From NCBI GenBank assembly GCA_013002535.1, contig JABDJK010000089.1, forward strand, positions 1 to 64,000: a stretch of 64,000 bases of DNA, written 5' to 3'. The position numbers and the translations under genes were made by a program. Below the pieces are notes generated by a model, which ran no database searches, had not been told where the DNA came from, and worked only from the letters and a program-made list of their open reading frames with translations. This DNA is from Hyphococcus sp. Lineage in GTDB: Bacteria; Pseudomonadota; Alphaproteobacteria; Caulobacterales; Parvularculaceae. This document shows positions 34,762 through 43,263 of this stretch, one piece after another (position 1 is the first letter of the stretch; every line of letters begins with the position of its first letter).

Positions 34762-37034
34762 AACTGATTTCGACATTGAGTTTTCTTATGGCGTTGACCA
34801 TTAATCAGTTGGCGTCGGCCAGCGTGATCGCCGCAGGCGAACACGGTGATTTTTCCCGAATTGTTGTTGCGAACGGCGGCGACAATATCCGAGTTGAAAA
34901 GCGCGGCAGTAAATTGATTTTGCATCAGATCGAGCAAAATACGGCATACGAATTGAGTGATATTACGGAGCACCAAAAAGCAAAAAGAGTTTCTGGCGCC
35001 GCGCTCGTCAAAAAGGCAGCGGGAGACAGAATTGAACTGTCTTTGAATTGCGACTGTAAATTTAAAGCAGTCGTCCTTTCCGACGGAAAGTTTGTCCTTG
35101 ATATTTTCGATCAAATCGCAAGCCCGCTTAATAATTCTAATGGCGCCAATAATAAATCAGATGCGCAAGAGCGGCCAAAGGATCAATTCTCCGAGGCGGA
35201 TTTGATTTCCGCTGACCAGGCGCATGACCGCCTAATGGCTTTGCTCGAACAAGCTGCTCAAGACGGAATTGTTGAATTTAAAAGCAACAATTCGCCGCGC
35301 GAGGGATCGCGGGCTTCCAATGCAACGTTATCGATTCCCAATGCTGCACCAATCGAATCCGCCGAAAATAACGAAATCGCCGCAATAGAAGATGAATTAT
35401 CGGACGCAGCGACCGGCTCACCCGAGCTAAACGCCATGTTAGATCAAACTCTTGGCAGTCAAGCTAAAGAATATTCGCGTACCGCGAAGTGCTTTGACGA
35501 TTTGGCGTTTTTCATAGACGGAACCGGCCTTGACGAACAACCGATCGCGAAAATTGCAGAAATAAAATCAGAAGTTGCCGAGAATGATGGCGGCCAAGGC
35601 GCCAATAACAAAACATTGGCTGAAGCATTTCTTGCAATCGGGTTTGGAGAGGAAGCGCTCGCATTGCTAATGGACAGCGAATGGGAAAATTCAATCCTTG
35701 CTGAAATTGCAATGATTGTCGCCGAGCGTAAGTTACCGAAGGCTAACTACATTCTAAACGGAAGAAAATGCAGCGGCGCACACGCGTTCTGGAAGGCATT
35801 AGCGGTTGAGGACGAAAAGGAAGCCGCCTCACTCATCGAACGCTCGAACAATGAGATAGATTCTATTCCAAAGCAGCTCCGCGCATTGCTCGCTCCACGC
35901 CTTTCATTAAAAATGATCGATGCGGAAGAATGGGAAAAAGCAAGATATTTTTACGATGTTGCAAGCGCAACAATCGAAGATTTAACGCCTGAATTGGAAT
36001 ATATAGCCACGCGTCTATTAGAGCGCGAAAACGAAACACAATCTCCACACACCGCCTTATTCGAAATCGCAGTAGGAAACTCCCGGGTCGCCGATGATGC
36101 ACTTTTGACGCTTGCTGAAAAAATTACGCGAAGCAATGAAGAACCTTATGAGGGTTTCATCCAGGATATTGGAGCGCTAGCAAAAACAAGCGAAGCAACT
36201 GCCGCTATTCTCGCGGAAGCGGTCGCTTGGGCGAATATGGGCGACACTGAAGCTGCTTTGCACATATTGCGCGGACTCGCCGGTAACGCGCCGAAGGATA
36301 TGTCAACCGCACAAAAAACGGCGAATGACATCCTTATAAAGACTATGGATTACGGCACGGACGTGCAAAAAACCAATGCGATTGACGTATATTTAAAGAA
36401 TGACGACTGGATTTTCGGCGATAACAAGAATGTAGCGTTGCTCGAAAAGCTATCACAAGCAGCAATCGATCTTGGCGTACCAGAAGTCGCTTTGTCGATT
36501 CTTGGTGAACTGACTAACAAACCAACTGAAGAATCTAAAAAACTCCTTGCAAAAGCAGCATACGCTGCATTTGACTACGAAAACGCAATCAAATTTGCTG
36601 CTCCATATCTTACGGAGCCATCTTTTGTAGAAATTGTTTATGCCTCTAAGATTCAACGCAGGAAGTATCACGAAGCACTCGCGACAGCAGCACTAATTGA
36701 AGATAATGTTCAAAAGATCACCGCTGCGGCACAATCTGCTTGGCTGGCTCGAGCTTGGGAAAGCGCAACAGATCATTTTGGGCAATTAAACCCAATAGCA
36801 CTCAACAGCGACACCGCTTTCCGCTACGCACTCGCAGCGTATATGGCGCAAGAAGATGTTCTTCCCCCTGTCACCAACGCAGTGCTTCGGGAAAAAAGCA
36901 GTGTCCTTTCAACTGGCGTCGAAAGCTTATTCGCGCAAGCGACGGAATCGAATGCGCTCGAACGCAGCAGATCTGCTGTGAAGCGAACAGCCGATGAAAT
37001 CGCGATGGTATCGGAGGCGTTAAACGATGGATAA
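34758..37034 (+). CDS. Large exported helical-repeat protein in the flagellar operon
   Basis: The gene encodes 758 residues. A Sec signal (MKLISTLSFLMALTINQLAS) is followed by an AMIN/beta-type stretch (about 30-120: FSRIVVANGGDNIRVEKRG, KFVLDIFDQ), an acidic linker, then about 500 residues of helices with a TPR/SEL1-like rhythm (LAEAFLAIGFGEEALALLMD, AILAEAVAWANMGDTEAALH, AAYAAFDYENAIKFAAPYL). I know no standard flagellar protein of this layout; MotC of rhizobia and other stator-linked periplasmic proteins are possible analogues. It overlaps motA by 4 nt and flgF by 8 nt, so it is translated with the motor and rod genes. Confidence 0.7.
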   Translation: MKLISTLSFLMALTINQLASASVIAAGEHGDFSRIVVANGGDNIRVEKRGSKLILHQIEQNTAYELSDITEHQKAKRVSGAALVKKAAGDRIELSLNCDCKFKAVVLSDGKFVLDIFDQIASPLNNSNGANNKSDAQERPKDQFSEADLISADQAHDRLMALLEQAAQDGIVEFKSNNSPREGSRASNATLSIPNAAPIESAENNEIAAIEDELSDAATGSPELNAMLDQTLGSQAKEYSRTAKCFDDLAFFIDGTGLDEQPIAKIAEIKSEVAENDGGQGANNKTLAEAFLAIGFGEEALALLMDSEWENSILAEIAMIVAERKLPKANYILNGRKCSGAHAFWKALAVEDEKEAASLIERSNNEIDSIPKQLRALLAPRLSLKMIDAEEWEKARYFYDVASATIEDLTPELEYIATRLLERENETQSPHTALFEIAVGNSRVADDALLTLAEKITRSNEEPYEGFIQDIGALAKTSEATAAILAEAVAWANMGDTEAALHILRGLAGNAPKDMSTAQKTANDILIKTMDYGTDVQKTNAIDVYLKNDDWIFGDNKNVALLEKLSQAAIDLGVPEVALSILGELTNKPTEESKKLLAKAAYAAFDYENAIKFAAPYLTEPSFVEIVYASKIQRRKYHEALATAALIEDNVQKITAAAQSAWLARAWESATDHFGQLNPIALNSDTAFRYALAAYMAQEDVLPPVTNAVLREKSSVLSTGVESLFAQATESNALERSRSAVKRTADEIAMVSEALNDG

Positions 37035-37746
37035 TGTAGGATATGTCGGGTTATCTCGAAATGCGGGCTTGATGCGACAGCTCGATTCGGTCGCCAATAA
37101 CATCGCAAATGTTTCTACCAATGGCTATCGCCGGGAAGGAAATGTCTTTGCGGAGCATATAAAAGCATTAGATGGTCGTGACCCGAGCCTTTCAGTTTCA
37201 ACCCTATCGAGGCGATTTGTTGATTTAAGTCCAGGCGATGTAACAACGACATCAAATCCACTTGATTTTGCGATTGAGGGGGACGGATTTTTCCTTGTCG
37301 AGACTCAAAATGGACAGCGATTAACGCGCGATGGCGCGTTCTCTCGAAACGCGCAAAATGAGTTGGTCACCTCAGGCGACATGCGCGTCCTAGATGACAC
37401 TGGCGGCGCAATCGTCATTCCAGCACAAGCAAAATCGATTGAAGCCGCCAATGACGGTTTAATTTTCGCCGACGGGGAACCGATCGGACGCCTGGGGGTC
37501 GTCACAGCAGACCCGGCGGGTCTTGTTCGCGAAGGCGGTAATTTATTCAGGGCCGAAAACGGCTTTGATCCCGCGGAGGCGGTACGGGTTCGCCAATTTG
37601 CCGTCGAGGGTTCGAATGTAAACGCCGTAGCCGAGCTCGCGCGTTTGATTGAAGTTCAACGCACATACGAAATTAGCCAAAAATTTTCGAAGGACGATGA
37701 TGAACGAATAAATCGAACAATCAGGGTTTTGGGACACCAATCGTAG
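37027..37746 (+). CDS. flgF: Flagellar proximal rod protein FlgF
   Basis: The gene encodes 239 residues. The N-terminus (YVGLSRNAGLMRQLDSVANN, IANVSTNGYRREGNVFAEH) and the middle NPLDFAIEGDGFFLVETQNG are FlgF-type, and the C-terminal helix is VNAVAELARLIEVQRTYEIS. It builds the proximal rod. It overlaps the preceding gene by 8 nt and lies 29 nt before flgG. An ACACCAAT motif lies in its last codons. Confidence 0.9.
   Translation: MDNVGYVGLSRNAGLMRQLDSVANNIANVSTNGYRREGNVFAEHIKALDGRDPSLSVSTLSRRFVDLSPGDVTTTSNPLDFAIEGDGFFLVETQNGQRLTRDGAFSRNAQNELVTSGDMRVLDDTGGAIVIPAQAKSIEAANDGLIFADGEPIGRLGVVTADPAGLVREGGNLFRAENGFDPAEAVRVRQFAVEGSNVNAVAELARLIEVQRTYEISQKFSKDDDERINRTIRVLGHQS
37734..37741 (+). promoter_or_regulatory. 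ACACCAAT motif before flgG
   Basis: The motif lies in the last codons of flgF, 42 bp before the flgG ATG and pointing toward it. Because it overlaps coding sequence it could be chance, but the spacing matches other copies. Confidence 0.35.
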
Positions 37747-37775
37747 TATCCGTGACCATCAAAGGAGACAAATAA

Positions 37776-38561
37776 ATGCGAGCCTTAAGTATAGCCGCCA
37801 CCGGAATGGACGCGCAACAAACACGCGTTGAAGTAATTTCAAATAACCTCGCGAACATGAATACAACGGGATACGCGACACGGCGCGCTGAATTCGCTGA
37901 TTTGCATTATCAGCTCGTTCGACCGGCCGGCGCATCATCTTCATCAGCAGGCACTATAGTGCCTGAGGGCGTTCAGATCGGTCTCGGCGTACGAGCCGCT
38001 TCCATCTCAATGGATATGGCGCAGGGTACTTTAAAAAACACTGCGGGAGATCTTGACATTGCAATTGAAGGAAAAGGATTTTTCGAAGTTGCATTGCCGT
38101 CAGGCGATTCCGCTTATACGCGCGACGGCGCTTTTAAACGTTCTGCTGACGGATTAGTTGTAAACGGTGATGGATTCGCTCTGGCCGGAAACTTAACGAT
38201 ACCAGACAATGCGCGCAGTATCACGATAAACGCCGACGGCGATGTTTTTGCGTATTTTGACGGGCAAGCTGGCGGGCAACAAATAGGCACAATCACTATC
38301 GTGAGCTTTTCCAATGCGAAAGGGTTAGAGCCATTGGGCGGCAACTTATATCGACAGACTGAGGCGTCGGGCAATCCTATTCCTGGTGCGGCGGGCGTCG
38401 ATGGGCGCGGCACATTGCGTCAGGGTTACCTTGAAGAGTCAAATGTAGACGTCGTGCAACAGATTGCAGAGCTCATAGAAGCGCAACGTGGTTATGAGCT
38501 CAACTCAAAAGTGATTTCAGCAGCTGATCAAATGATGGGCGCGACCACACAAATTAGGTGA
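37776..38561 (+). CDS. flgG: Flagellar distal rod protein FlgG
   Basis: The gene encodes 261 residues, the normal FlgG size. Motifs: MRALSIAATGMDAQQTRVEV, SNNLANMNTTGYATRRAEFA, DLHYQLVRPAG, the rod-specific GDLDIAIEGKGFFEV and LEESNVDVVQQIAELIEAQR. The ATG is preceded by AAAGGAGA. FlgG makes the distal rod. flgA follows 4 nt later. Confidence 0.95.
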   Translation: MRALSIAATGMDAQQTRVEVISNNLANMNTTGYATRRAEFADLHYQLVRPAGASSSSAGTIVPEGVQIGLGVRAASISMDMAQGTLKNTAGDLDIAIEGKGFFEVALPSGDSAYTRDGAFKRSADGLVVNGDGFALAGNLTIPDNARSITINADGDVFAYFDGQAGGQQIGTITIVSFSNAKGLEPLGGNLYRQTEASGNPIPGAAGVDGRGTLRQGYLEESNVDVVQQIAELIEAQRGYELNSKVISAADQMMGATTQIR

Positions 38562-38565
38562 CGAT

Positions 38566-38991
38566 ATGAATAAATTCGCAGGAGTCATTGCCGGCATCGT
38601 ATTGGCGAACGACTGCTCTGGCGCGTTTGCACAAGAAGTTACGGCGACCCGCAATATTCGCGCTGGCGCCGTACTTACGCCAACAGATCTCGAAACATCC
38701 GGCGATCGAGAATCTATTCGAACAGCAATAAATCTGGTCGGACTTGAAGCTAAACGAGTTCACTATCGCGGAGAGAAACTCGATACCGCTGATTTTCAAA
38801 ATCCGACATTAGTAGAAAGAAACGCCATCGTGCATATGAATTTCAACAAAGGCTCGATGCTGATTCAAACAAAGGGGCGCGCTCTGGAGCGCGGTGGGTT
38901 GGGTGATCGAATTCAGGTAATGAACCTGTTCTCAAAACGTGTGATTACAGCAGTCGTTTCGGGCACAGACAATGTTAGGACGGCGCAATGA
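38566..38991 (+). CDS. flgA: P-ring assembly chaperone FlgA
   Basis: The gene encodes 141 residues with a signal peptide (MNKFAGVIAGIVLANDCSGAFA) and an SAF domain (RNIRAGAVLTPTDLE, then VERNAIVHMNFNKGSMLIQT, KGRALERGGLGDRIQVMN). It assists periplasmic P-ring assembly by FlgI. It is a short version; many FlgA proteins carry an extra N-terminal domain. The stop overlaps flgH (ATGA). Confidence 0.87.
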   Translation: MNKFAGVIAGIVLANDCSGAFAQEVTATRNIRAGAVLTPTDLETSGDRESIRTAINLVGLEAKRVHYRGEKLDTADFQNPTLVERNAIVHMNFNKGSMLIQTKGRALERGGLGDRIQVMNLFSKRVITAVVSGTDNVRTAQ

Positions 38992-39743
38992 AAAAATTGT
39001 TTATCTTAAAAATGACAACGATAGGCCTGATTATTGTTTCCGGATGCGCCGCCCGTCTCGATCACCTTTCGGGAGCGCCGCGAATGACGGCGCCGGGTGC
39101 GCCGCAGCTCGCAGTGCCGGCGATTGCCCCTGAACGAATAGCGCTCGCCTCATATGCAAAACCAAATACTACGGAGCTGGGCGCATCAGGATCACTTTGG
39201 CGGTTTGGTCCGTCATCATTATTTGGCGACCGGCGCGCGCGCGCATTGGGTGATATATTAACTGTTGTTATTGAAATCGACGAACAAGCCGAAATGAAAA
39301 ATCGAACAGACCGGACTCGCGATGCAAATGACGGCGTTTCCGTACCAAACTTTTTGGGATTGCCAGGACTCGCTGCCAACGCGCTGCCAGACGGCGCAAC
39401 GCTCGACCCCGCAATAGAAATTCAGTCTAACACCAGCACAAGCGGCGACGGCAACATAAAGCGCGAAGAAAAGCTCATGTTGCAAGTGGCTGCAACCGTT
39501 GTCGCAATGCTTCCAAACGGCCATATGGTAATTTCCGGCAATCAAGAAGTCCGCGTTAACCACGAACTACGCGACCTTCAAGTTGCCGGTATTATTAGGC
39601 CTGAAGATATTTCACGCAGAAACACAGTCACTTATGAAAAAATTGCAGACGCTCGAATTTCATATGGCGGCCGCGGCGTAATAAGCGACGTGCAACAACC
39701 GCGATATGGCCAAAAAATTCTCGACGCTGTTCTACCGTATTAA
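38988..39743 (+). CDS. flgH: Flagellar L-ring lipoprotein FlgH
   Basis: The gene encodes 251 residues. The signal ends in a lipobox (IIVSGCAA), with Cys at about residue 20. The mature protein has SLWRFGPSSLFGDRRARALG, DILTVVIEIDEQAEMKNRT, then NGHMVISGNQEVRVNHELRD and GIIRPEDISRRNTV, all FlgH marks. It forms the outer-membrane L ring. It sits within the flgF-flgG-flgA-flgH run. Confidence 0.95.
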   Translation: MKKLFILKMTTIGLIIVSGCAARLDHLSGAPRMTAPGAPQLAVPAIAPERIALASYAKPNTTELGASGSLWRFGPSSLFGDRRARALGDILTVVIEIDEQAEMKNRTDRTRDANDGVSVPNFLGLPGLAANALPDGATLDPAIEIQSNTSTSGDGNIKREEKLMLQVAATVVAMLPNGHMVISGNQEVRVNHELRDLQVAGIIRPEDISRRNTVTYEKIADARISYGGRGVISDVQQPRYGQKILDAVLPY

Positions 39744-39749
39744 CGTCAA

Positions 39750-40328
39750 ATGTTCAAAATTATCATTATAGCCATACAAGTTGTTGCCGTCGGCGCCGGC
39801 GTGTTTATCGGACAAAAATTAAAGACCGGAATTGGTGATTCTGGTTCAAACGAAAGTCACGCTGAGGGCGGAGAATACGATGACCAACGATCAAAAGCTG
39901 ATCATGGCGCAAAAAATGACGACAAAGGAAAGTCAGAAAACAAGAAACAAAAAGCTTCGAAAGATAATTCGGGAAAAAAAACGTCGGACTACGGCAATGG
40001 ATCTCAATACGGATATTTAAAGTTCAGTCGTCAATTTATTGTCCCCATAATTAGAGAGAATCGTAAAAACTCGCTTGTTGTGCTCGACATAAACCTCGAA
40101 GTACCATCATCGATAACAGAAACAGCATACTCCCAAGAACCAAAATTGCGTGATGCAATTATGAGATCGCTGCTTCAATCATCAAATGAGGGATTATTTA
40201 ATGATCAATTATTGGAATCTGAAAATTTAGAAGATATCAGGCAGCGATTGCTTGGCGCCGCCCGTTCTGTACTCGAAGATGATGTCCATCAGGTGTTGAT
40301 TTTAAGTATTGCGCGTCAAGACCTTTAA
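39750..40328 (+). CDS. Second FliL-like membrane protein
   Basis: The gene encodes 192 residues. An N-terminal transmembrane helix (MFKIIIIAIQVVAVGAGVFI) is followed by a very charged low-complexity linker (Lys/Asp/Ser-rich, about residues 30-90) and a C-terminal domain with FSRQFIVPIIRENRKNSLVV, LDINLEVPSS, LRDAIMRSLLQ and LEDIRQRLLGAARSVL, resembling the periplasmic FliL/stomatin-like domain. It follows flgH after 6 nt, an arrangement seen in other alphaproteobacteria. It may act on stators or the L ring. Confidence 0.65.
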   Translation: MFKIIIIAIQVVAVGAGVFIGQKLKTGIGDSGSNESHAEGGEYDDQRSKADHGAKNDDKGKSENKKQKASKDNSGKKTSDYGNGSQYGYLKFSRQFIVPIIRENRKNSLVVLDINLEVPSSITETAYSQEPKLRDAIMRSLLQSSNEGLFNDQLLESENLEDIRQRLLGAARSVLEDDVHQVLILSIARQDL

Positions 40329-40349
40329 ATAAGATCGTTCGCCTGGGGC

Positions 40350-41027
40350 CTATATTTCTCCAAGTTGCACGGCTCTAATTTCTTCGGGATCAACAGATTC
40401 ACCGTTGTCTATAAGCAATTTGGCGCCGTCATCGGTCGCTCGCGCCTCTATTACAGTTGAAGAAAGAAGCGGTTTTTCGACGCTTACGACTTCGTCGCCA
40501 TCCAAGAATCGCAACTTGACACGATACTCGCCCGGCGCCGCGATACTTCCGTCGTTTTGTTGGCCAGACCAAGCGAACGTCGTTTCATCTTGGCCTAATA
40601 TTCGGTTGTAAATAACACCATTTTTATTATCTTCAGCGATGAGCTCGATAGTATAGCTATTCACATTGGGTGGCGCAGCAAATTTAATCTCTTCGCCGTC
40701 AAACCTTACGACGTCAGATCTTACTTCAACCTCTTTCCCAACCCACTGCGCCGCTTCGATGAGCCCGGTTCCGCTAAATGAAGATGCTATTTCATCGAGT
40801 TTTTTATTGGTCTCTATTTGTTGTTCAACGGCTGAAAAGCTCGCAAGTTGCTCAACGAATTGTGTTGAATCCAGCGGACTAAGCGGATCTTGATTGCGTA
40901 ATTGCGCCGTTAACAACGTAAGAAAGCTCTGAAAGTCAGAAGCCGCGGATGTTTCCGCTGAATTTTGATTGCCGCCTGTAATCGAACTCTTGTCCGGTTG
41001 GCGCGCGGCCGCGATTGGGTCGATCAT
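40350..41027 (-). CDS. flgD: Hook-capping scaffold protein FlgD
   Basis: The gene encodes 225 residues. The N-terminal capping part contains FQSFLTLLTAQLRNQDPLSP, LDSTQFVEQLASFSAVEQQI, a strong FlgD signature. The C-terminal FlgD-like domain has FAWSGQQNDGSIAAPGEYRV. It caps the growing hook for FlgE assembly. It lies 13 nt after fliK and is probably co-transcribed with it. Confidence 0.93.
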   Translation of the reverse strand: MIDPIAAARQPDKSSITGGNQNSAETSAASDFQSFLTLLTAQLRNQDPLSPLDSTQFVEQLASFSAVEQQIETNKKLDEIASSFSGTGLIEAAQWVGKEVEVRSDVVRFDGEEIKFAAPPNVNSYTIELIAEDNKNGVIYNRILGQDETTFAWSGQQNDGSIAAPGEYRVKLRFLDGDEVVSVEKPLLSSTVIEARATDDGAKLLIDNGESVDPEEIRAVQLGEI

Positions 41028-41040
41028 TTTGAAGTTCCTT

Positions 41041-42297
41041 CTATGCGAGTAGATTCACTTGCCAAGCGTCGCCGAGTGATAAGTAGACAACCTGCCCCGT
41101 ATCCCCGTCAAACTCTTCGCCGGAATTTTCGTTAAAAGCAGATAATTCTGCTTTACTTTCGAATAGACGTTTTTTACTGCTCGAAAAGCTGAGATCGATT
41201 GCTTCAAAACCGGCAGAGCGCAACTGTTGCTGTAGTTCGCCGCTATTTCGCCGCATATAGTCGACGGTTTCCGGCCGGTCCGATATTAAGACCGCCTTGA
41301 TAGCGTCCTTGCTCTCTACAACGAATTCAATCCGTACGCGCCCAAGTTCTGGCGGATCGATCTGGATCTCTATGTTGCCATTGGAGTTATCAGACCTAAT
41401 CACCGCAGCGATTTGCGACATTGGGTTTGACGCGGCCGGCAGTGAAATAGATTCGACCGAACGCCAGCTTGTCGATGACAAAGCCGGTTGAGCGACGTCC
41501 GGAATTTTAAACGCCTGAATGCCGGAGAGCTCAATGTCTGCAATTGGGAAATGCGTGACCGATGATGAAATTGGATGAACAATCTTTTTCGGCGTAAAAC
41601 TTGCAGTCGCTGGCGGTGCATTTTGGTCAATGTCAATATTTTGAAATTCGAACTTCGGTATTGAAGTCTCGACGGCGCGAGAGCCTATGACATTGGTCGG
41701 CGCCTCAATAATTGGCGACGCCGATTTTTTGTCAAATAGCGCATTATTCCACAGTCTTTCAATCGGAGAATTGAAACTTTCTATTGTTTTGTCACCGCTT
41801 GGACTAATTTGCGTTCGCGCAGATCGAGTTTCATCCGGTAAAACCAATATATGCCCATCCGCGTGATTATGCGCTTGAAATTTTAACGCGGGGGAAAATA
41901 GCTCCTTAGATATTCCAGTTGATTGGCGCACTTGCGCCTCATTGAAAATTGCACTTGAAAACTCTGCGACACGCACAGGCGCAGCCACGGATACAATTTT
42001 CTGGGGACCTTCAATCTTTTCTAGTTTGTTTTCATGGCTTCTATCCGGTTTCAAAAGGCCATCTGAGAAATCGTCAATCGGCAATTTTGTTAAATTTGCG
42101 GCATCCGAATTTCGCCACGAAACAAAAAACTCTTCAAACGAAGACACACTACCAGTATCATGAAAAGTACTATTTTCATTTTTGGCTATATCGATGTTTT
42201 CAAAAAGTTCGTTTAAACCGAAACTACTGTGCGATATTTTGTTACCGTCAATTACCGACACTGTACTTGGAAAAAATCGACCAAATAGGGCTTCCAC
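41041..42297 (-). CDS. fliK: Hook-length control protein FliK
   Basis: The gene encodes 418 residues, starting with GTG at 42297. The first 300 residues are low-complexity and Ser/Asn-rich, as usual for the ruler part. The C-terminal Flg_hook domain is clear (NIEIQIDPPELGRVRIEFVV, SDRPETVDYMRRNSGELQQQ, LRSAGFEAIDLSFSS). It measures hook length and switches export specificity through FlhB. It is upstream of flgD and divergent from flgJ. Confidence 0.82.
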   Translation of the reverse strand: MEALFGRFFPSTVSVIDGNKISHSSFGLNELFENIDIAKNENSTFHDTGSVSSFEEFFVSWRNSDAANLTKLPIDDFSDGLLKPDRSHENKLEKIEGPQKIVSVAAPVRVAEFSSAIFNEAQVRQSTGISKELFSPALKFQAHNHADGHILVLPDETRSARTQISPSGDKTIESFNSPIERLWNNALFDKKSASPIIEAPTNVIGSRAVETSIPKFEFQNIDIDQNAPPATASFTPKKIVHPISSSVTHFPIADIELSGIQAFKIPDVAQPALSSTSWRSVESISLPAASNPMSQIAAVIRSDNSNGNIEIQIDPPELGRVRIEFVVESKDAIKAVLISDRPETVDYMRRNSGELQQQLRSAGFEAIDLSFSSSKKRLFESKAELSAFNENSGEEFDGDTGQVVYLSLGDAWQVNLLA

Positions 42298-42340
42298 GAC
42301 AAATCCAATTTAAAATTTTGTTAGCAATATAATGGCAGAA

Positions 42341-42363
42341 ATTGGTTACTAACCAATTACGCG
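42341..42363. promoter_or_regulatory. Palindrome and ACCAATTACGCG site between fliK and flgJ
   Basis: ATTGGTT-ACT-AACCAAT (42341-42357) is a perfect palindrome whose right arm continues as ACCAATTACGCG, one base different from ACCAATAACGCG of the 14-mer. Its centre is 42 bp before flgJ and 52 bp before fliK, so one dimeric site could control both divergent units. Confidence 0.45.
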
Positions 42364-42390
42364 AATATCCGTTTACTTTTGAGGACCGCA

Positions 42391-42693
42391 ATGTCATTTC
42401 TTGTCGAAAAGCCGACTTTGTCGCCTCAATTGCCGAAGCCTGGTCCCGCCGCCAACACAACCAACGACGGCGCCATGCAAAAAGCGAAAGAGTTTGAAGC
42501 GATATTTGTTGCACAAATGTTGAAATATACCAGTTTTTCTGACGCCTTAGTTCGTGAAAGCGGCTTCGGCGGCGATGCATATTCCGGTCTTTTAACACAG
42601 CGATATGCCGAACAAATCGTTGAAGGCGGCGGTTTTGGACTTGCGGAGAAGATTTACCACCAACTCACCAAAAACGGAGCCGCCAGTTCATGA
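42391..42693 (+). CDS. flgJ: Rod-binding FlgJ N-terminal-type protein
   Basis: The gene encodes 100 residues from the ATG at 42391 (GAGGA upstream). It has the rod-binding domain only (AKEFEAIFVAQMLKYTSFSD, GGDAYSGLLTQRYAEQIVEG) and lacks the muramidase domain of enterobacterial FlgJ, as is usual in alphaproteobacteria. A separate lytic transglycosylase at 48615 may supply that activity. The stop overlaps the next gene by 4 nt. Confidence 0.85.
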   Translation: MSFLVEKPTLSPQLPKPGPAANTTNDGAMQKAKEFEAIFVAQMLKYTSFSDALVRESGFGGDAYSGLLTQRYAEQIVEGGGFGLAEKIYHQLTKNGAASS

Positions 42694-43073
42694 ACGTCCA
42701 TCAGTTAAAAGTTTTATTCATTGACTTAATTGAAACGATGAAGCTTGAAAAAGCTTACATTACCGCCGGCGCTTTTGAGAAGTTGGAGAAAATTGCCGAT
42801 CGCAAACAACTGCGAATAGCCGCATTGGAAAAACTTCTCAACAATCCGCAACTTCGCCACGAAATCGGACAGTGTTCAAAGGAAATCGAGCGCTTCGAAA
42901 GGAATGCTCGCGAAAATGAATCCCTCCTACTGTCCGCAAAAAACGGCGTTTCCGCGGCAAAACACCGGTTAAAACAAATTGCAATGCGCGCCCGCAATAT
43001 AGGCGTATACGGAGAAAATGGTAATAAGATTCAAACTCACAATTCCGTTGTGACCCGCAATAAAATCGCTTGA
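42690..43073 (+). CDS. FlgN-like flagellar export chaperone
   Basis: The gene encodes 127 residues. The product is nearly all helical and charged (IDLIETMKLEKAYITAGAFE, KLEKIADRKQLRIAALEKLL), with the size and pattern of FlgN, the chaperone of FlgK and FlgL. It overlaps flgJ by 4 nt and precedes the flagellin gene. FlgN proteins are weakly conserved, so the name rests on position and helical pattern. Confidence 0.6.
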   Translation: MNVHQLKVLFIDLIETMKLEKAYITAGAFEKLEKIADRKQLRIAALEKLLNNPQLRHEIGQCSKEIERFERNARENESLLLSAKNGVSAAKHRLKQIAMRARNIGVYGENGNKIQTHNSVVTRNKIA

Positions 43074-43263
43074 ATATAATTAACCGATTTTTATACCCAG
43101 GGTTGTATTTACGATTGTGATGACGAGTACTAACTGTCGTGGAATAGGAAGAAGGCATTCCACATTCGCATCAAAGTGATGGTGATACTCATTTTTAGGC
43201 GAAGCCAATAATGAGTTAAAAAAAAGCGCAAGTGATTGTGCAAACAGCATAAGGAATGCAAAA

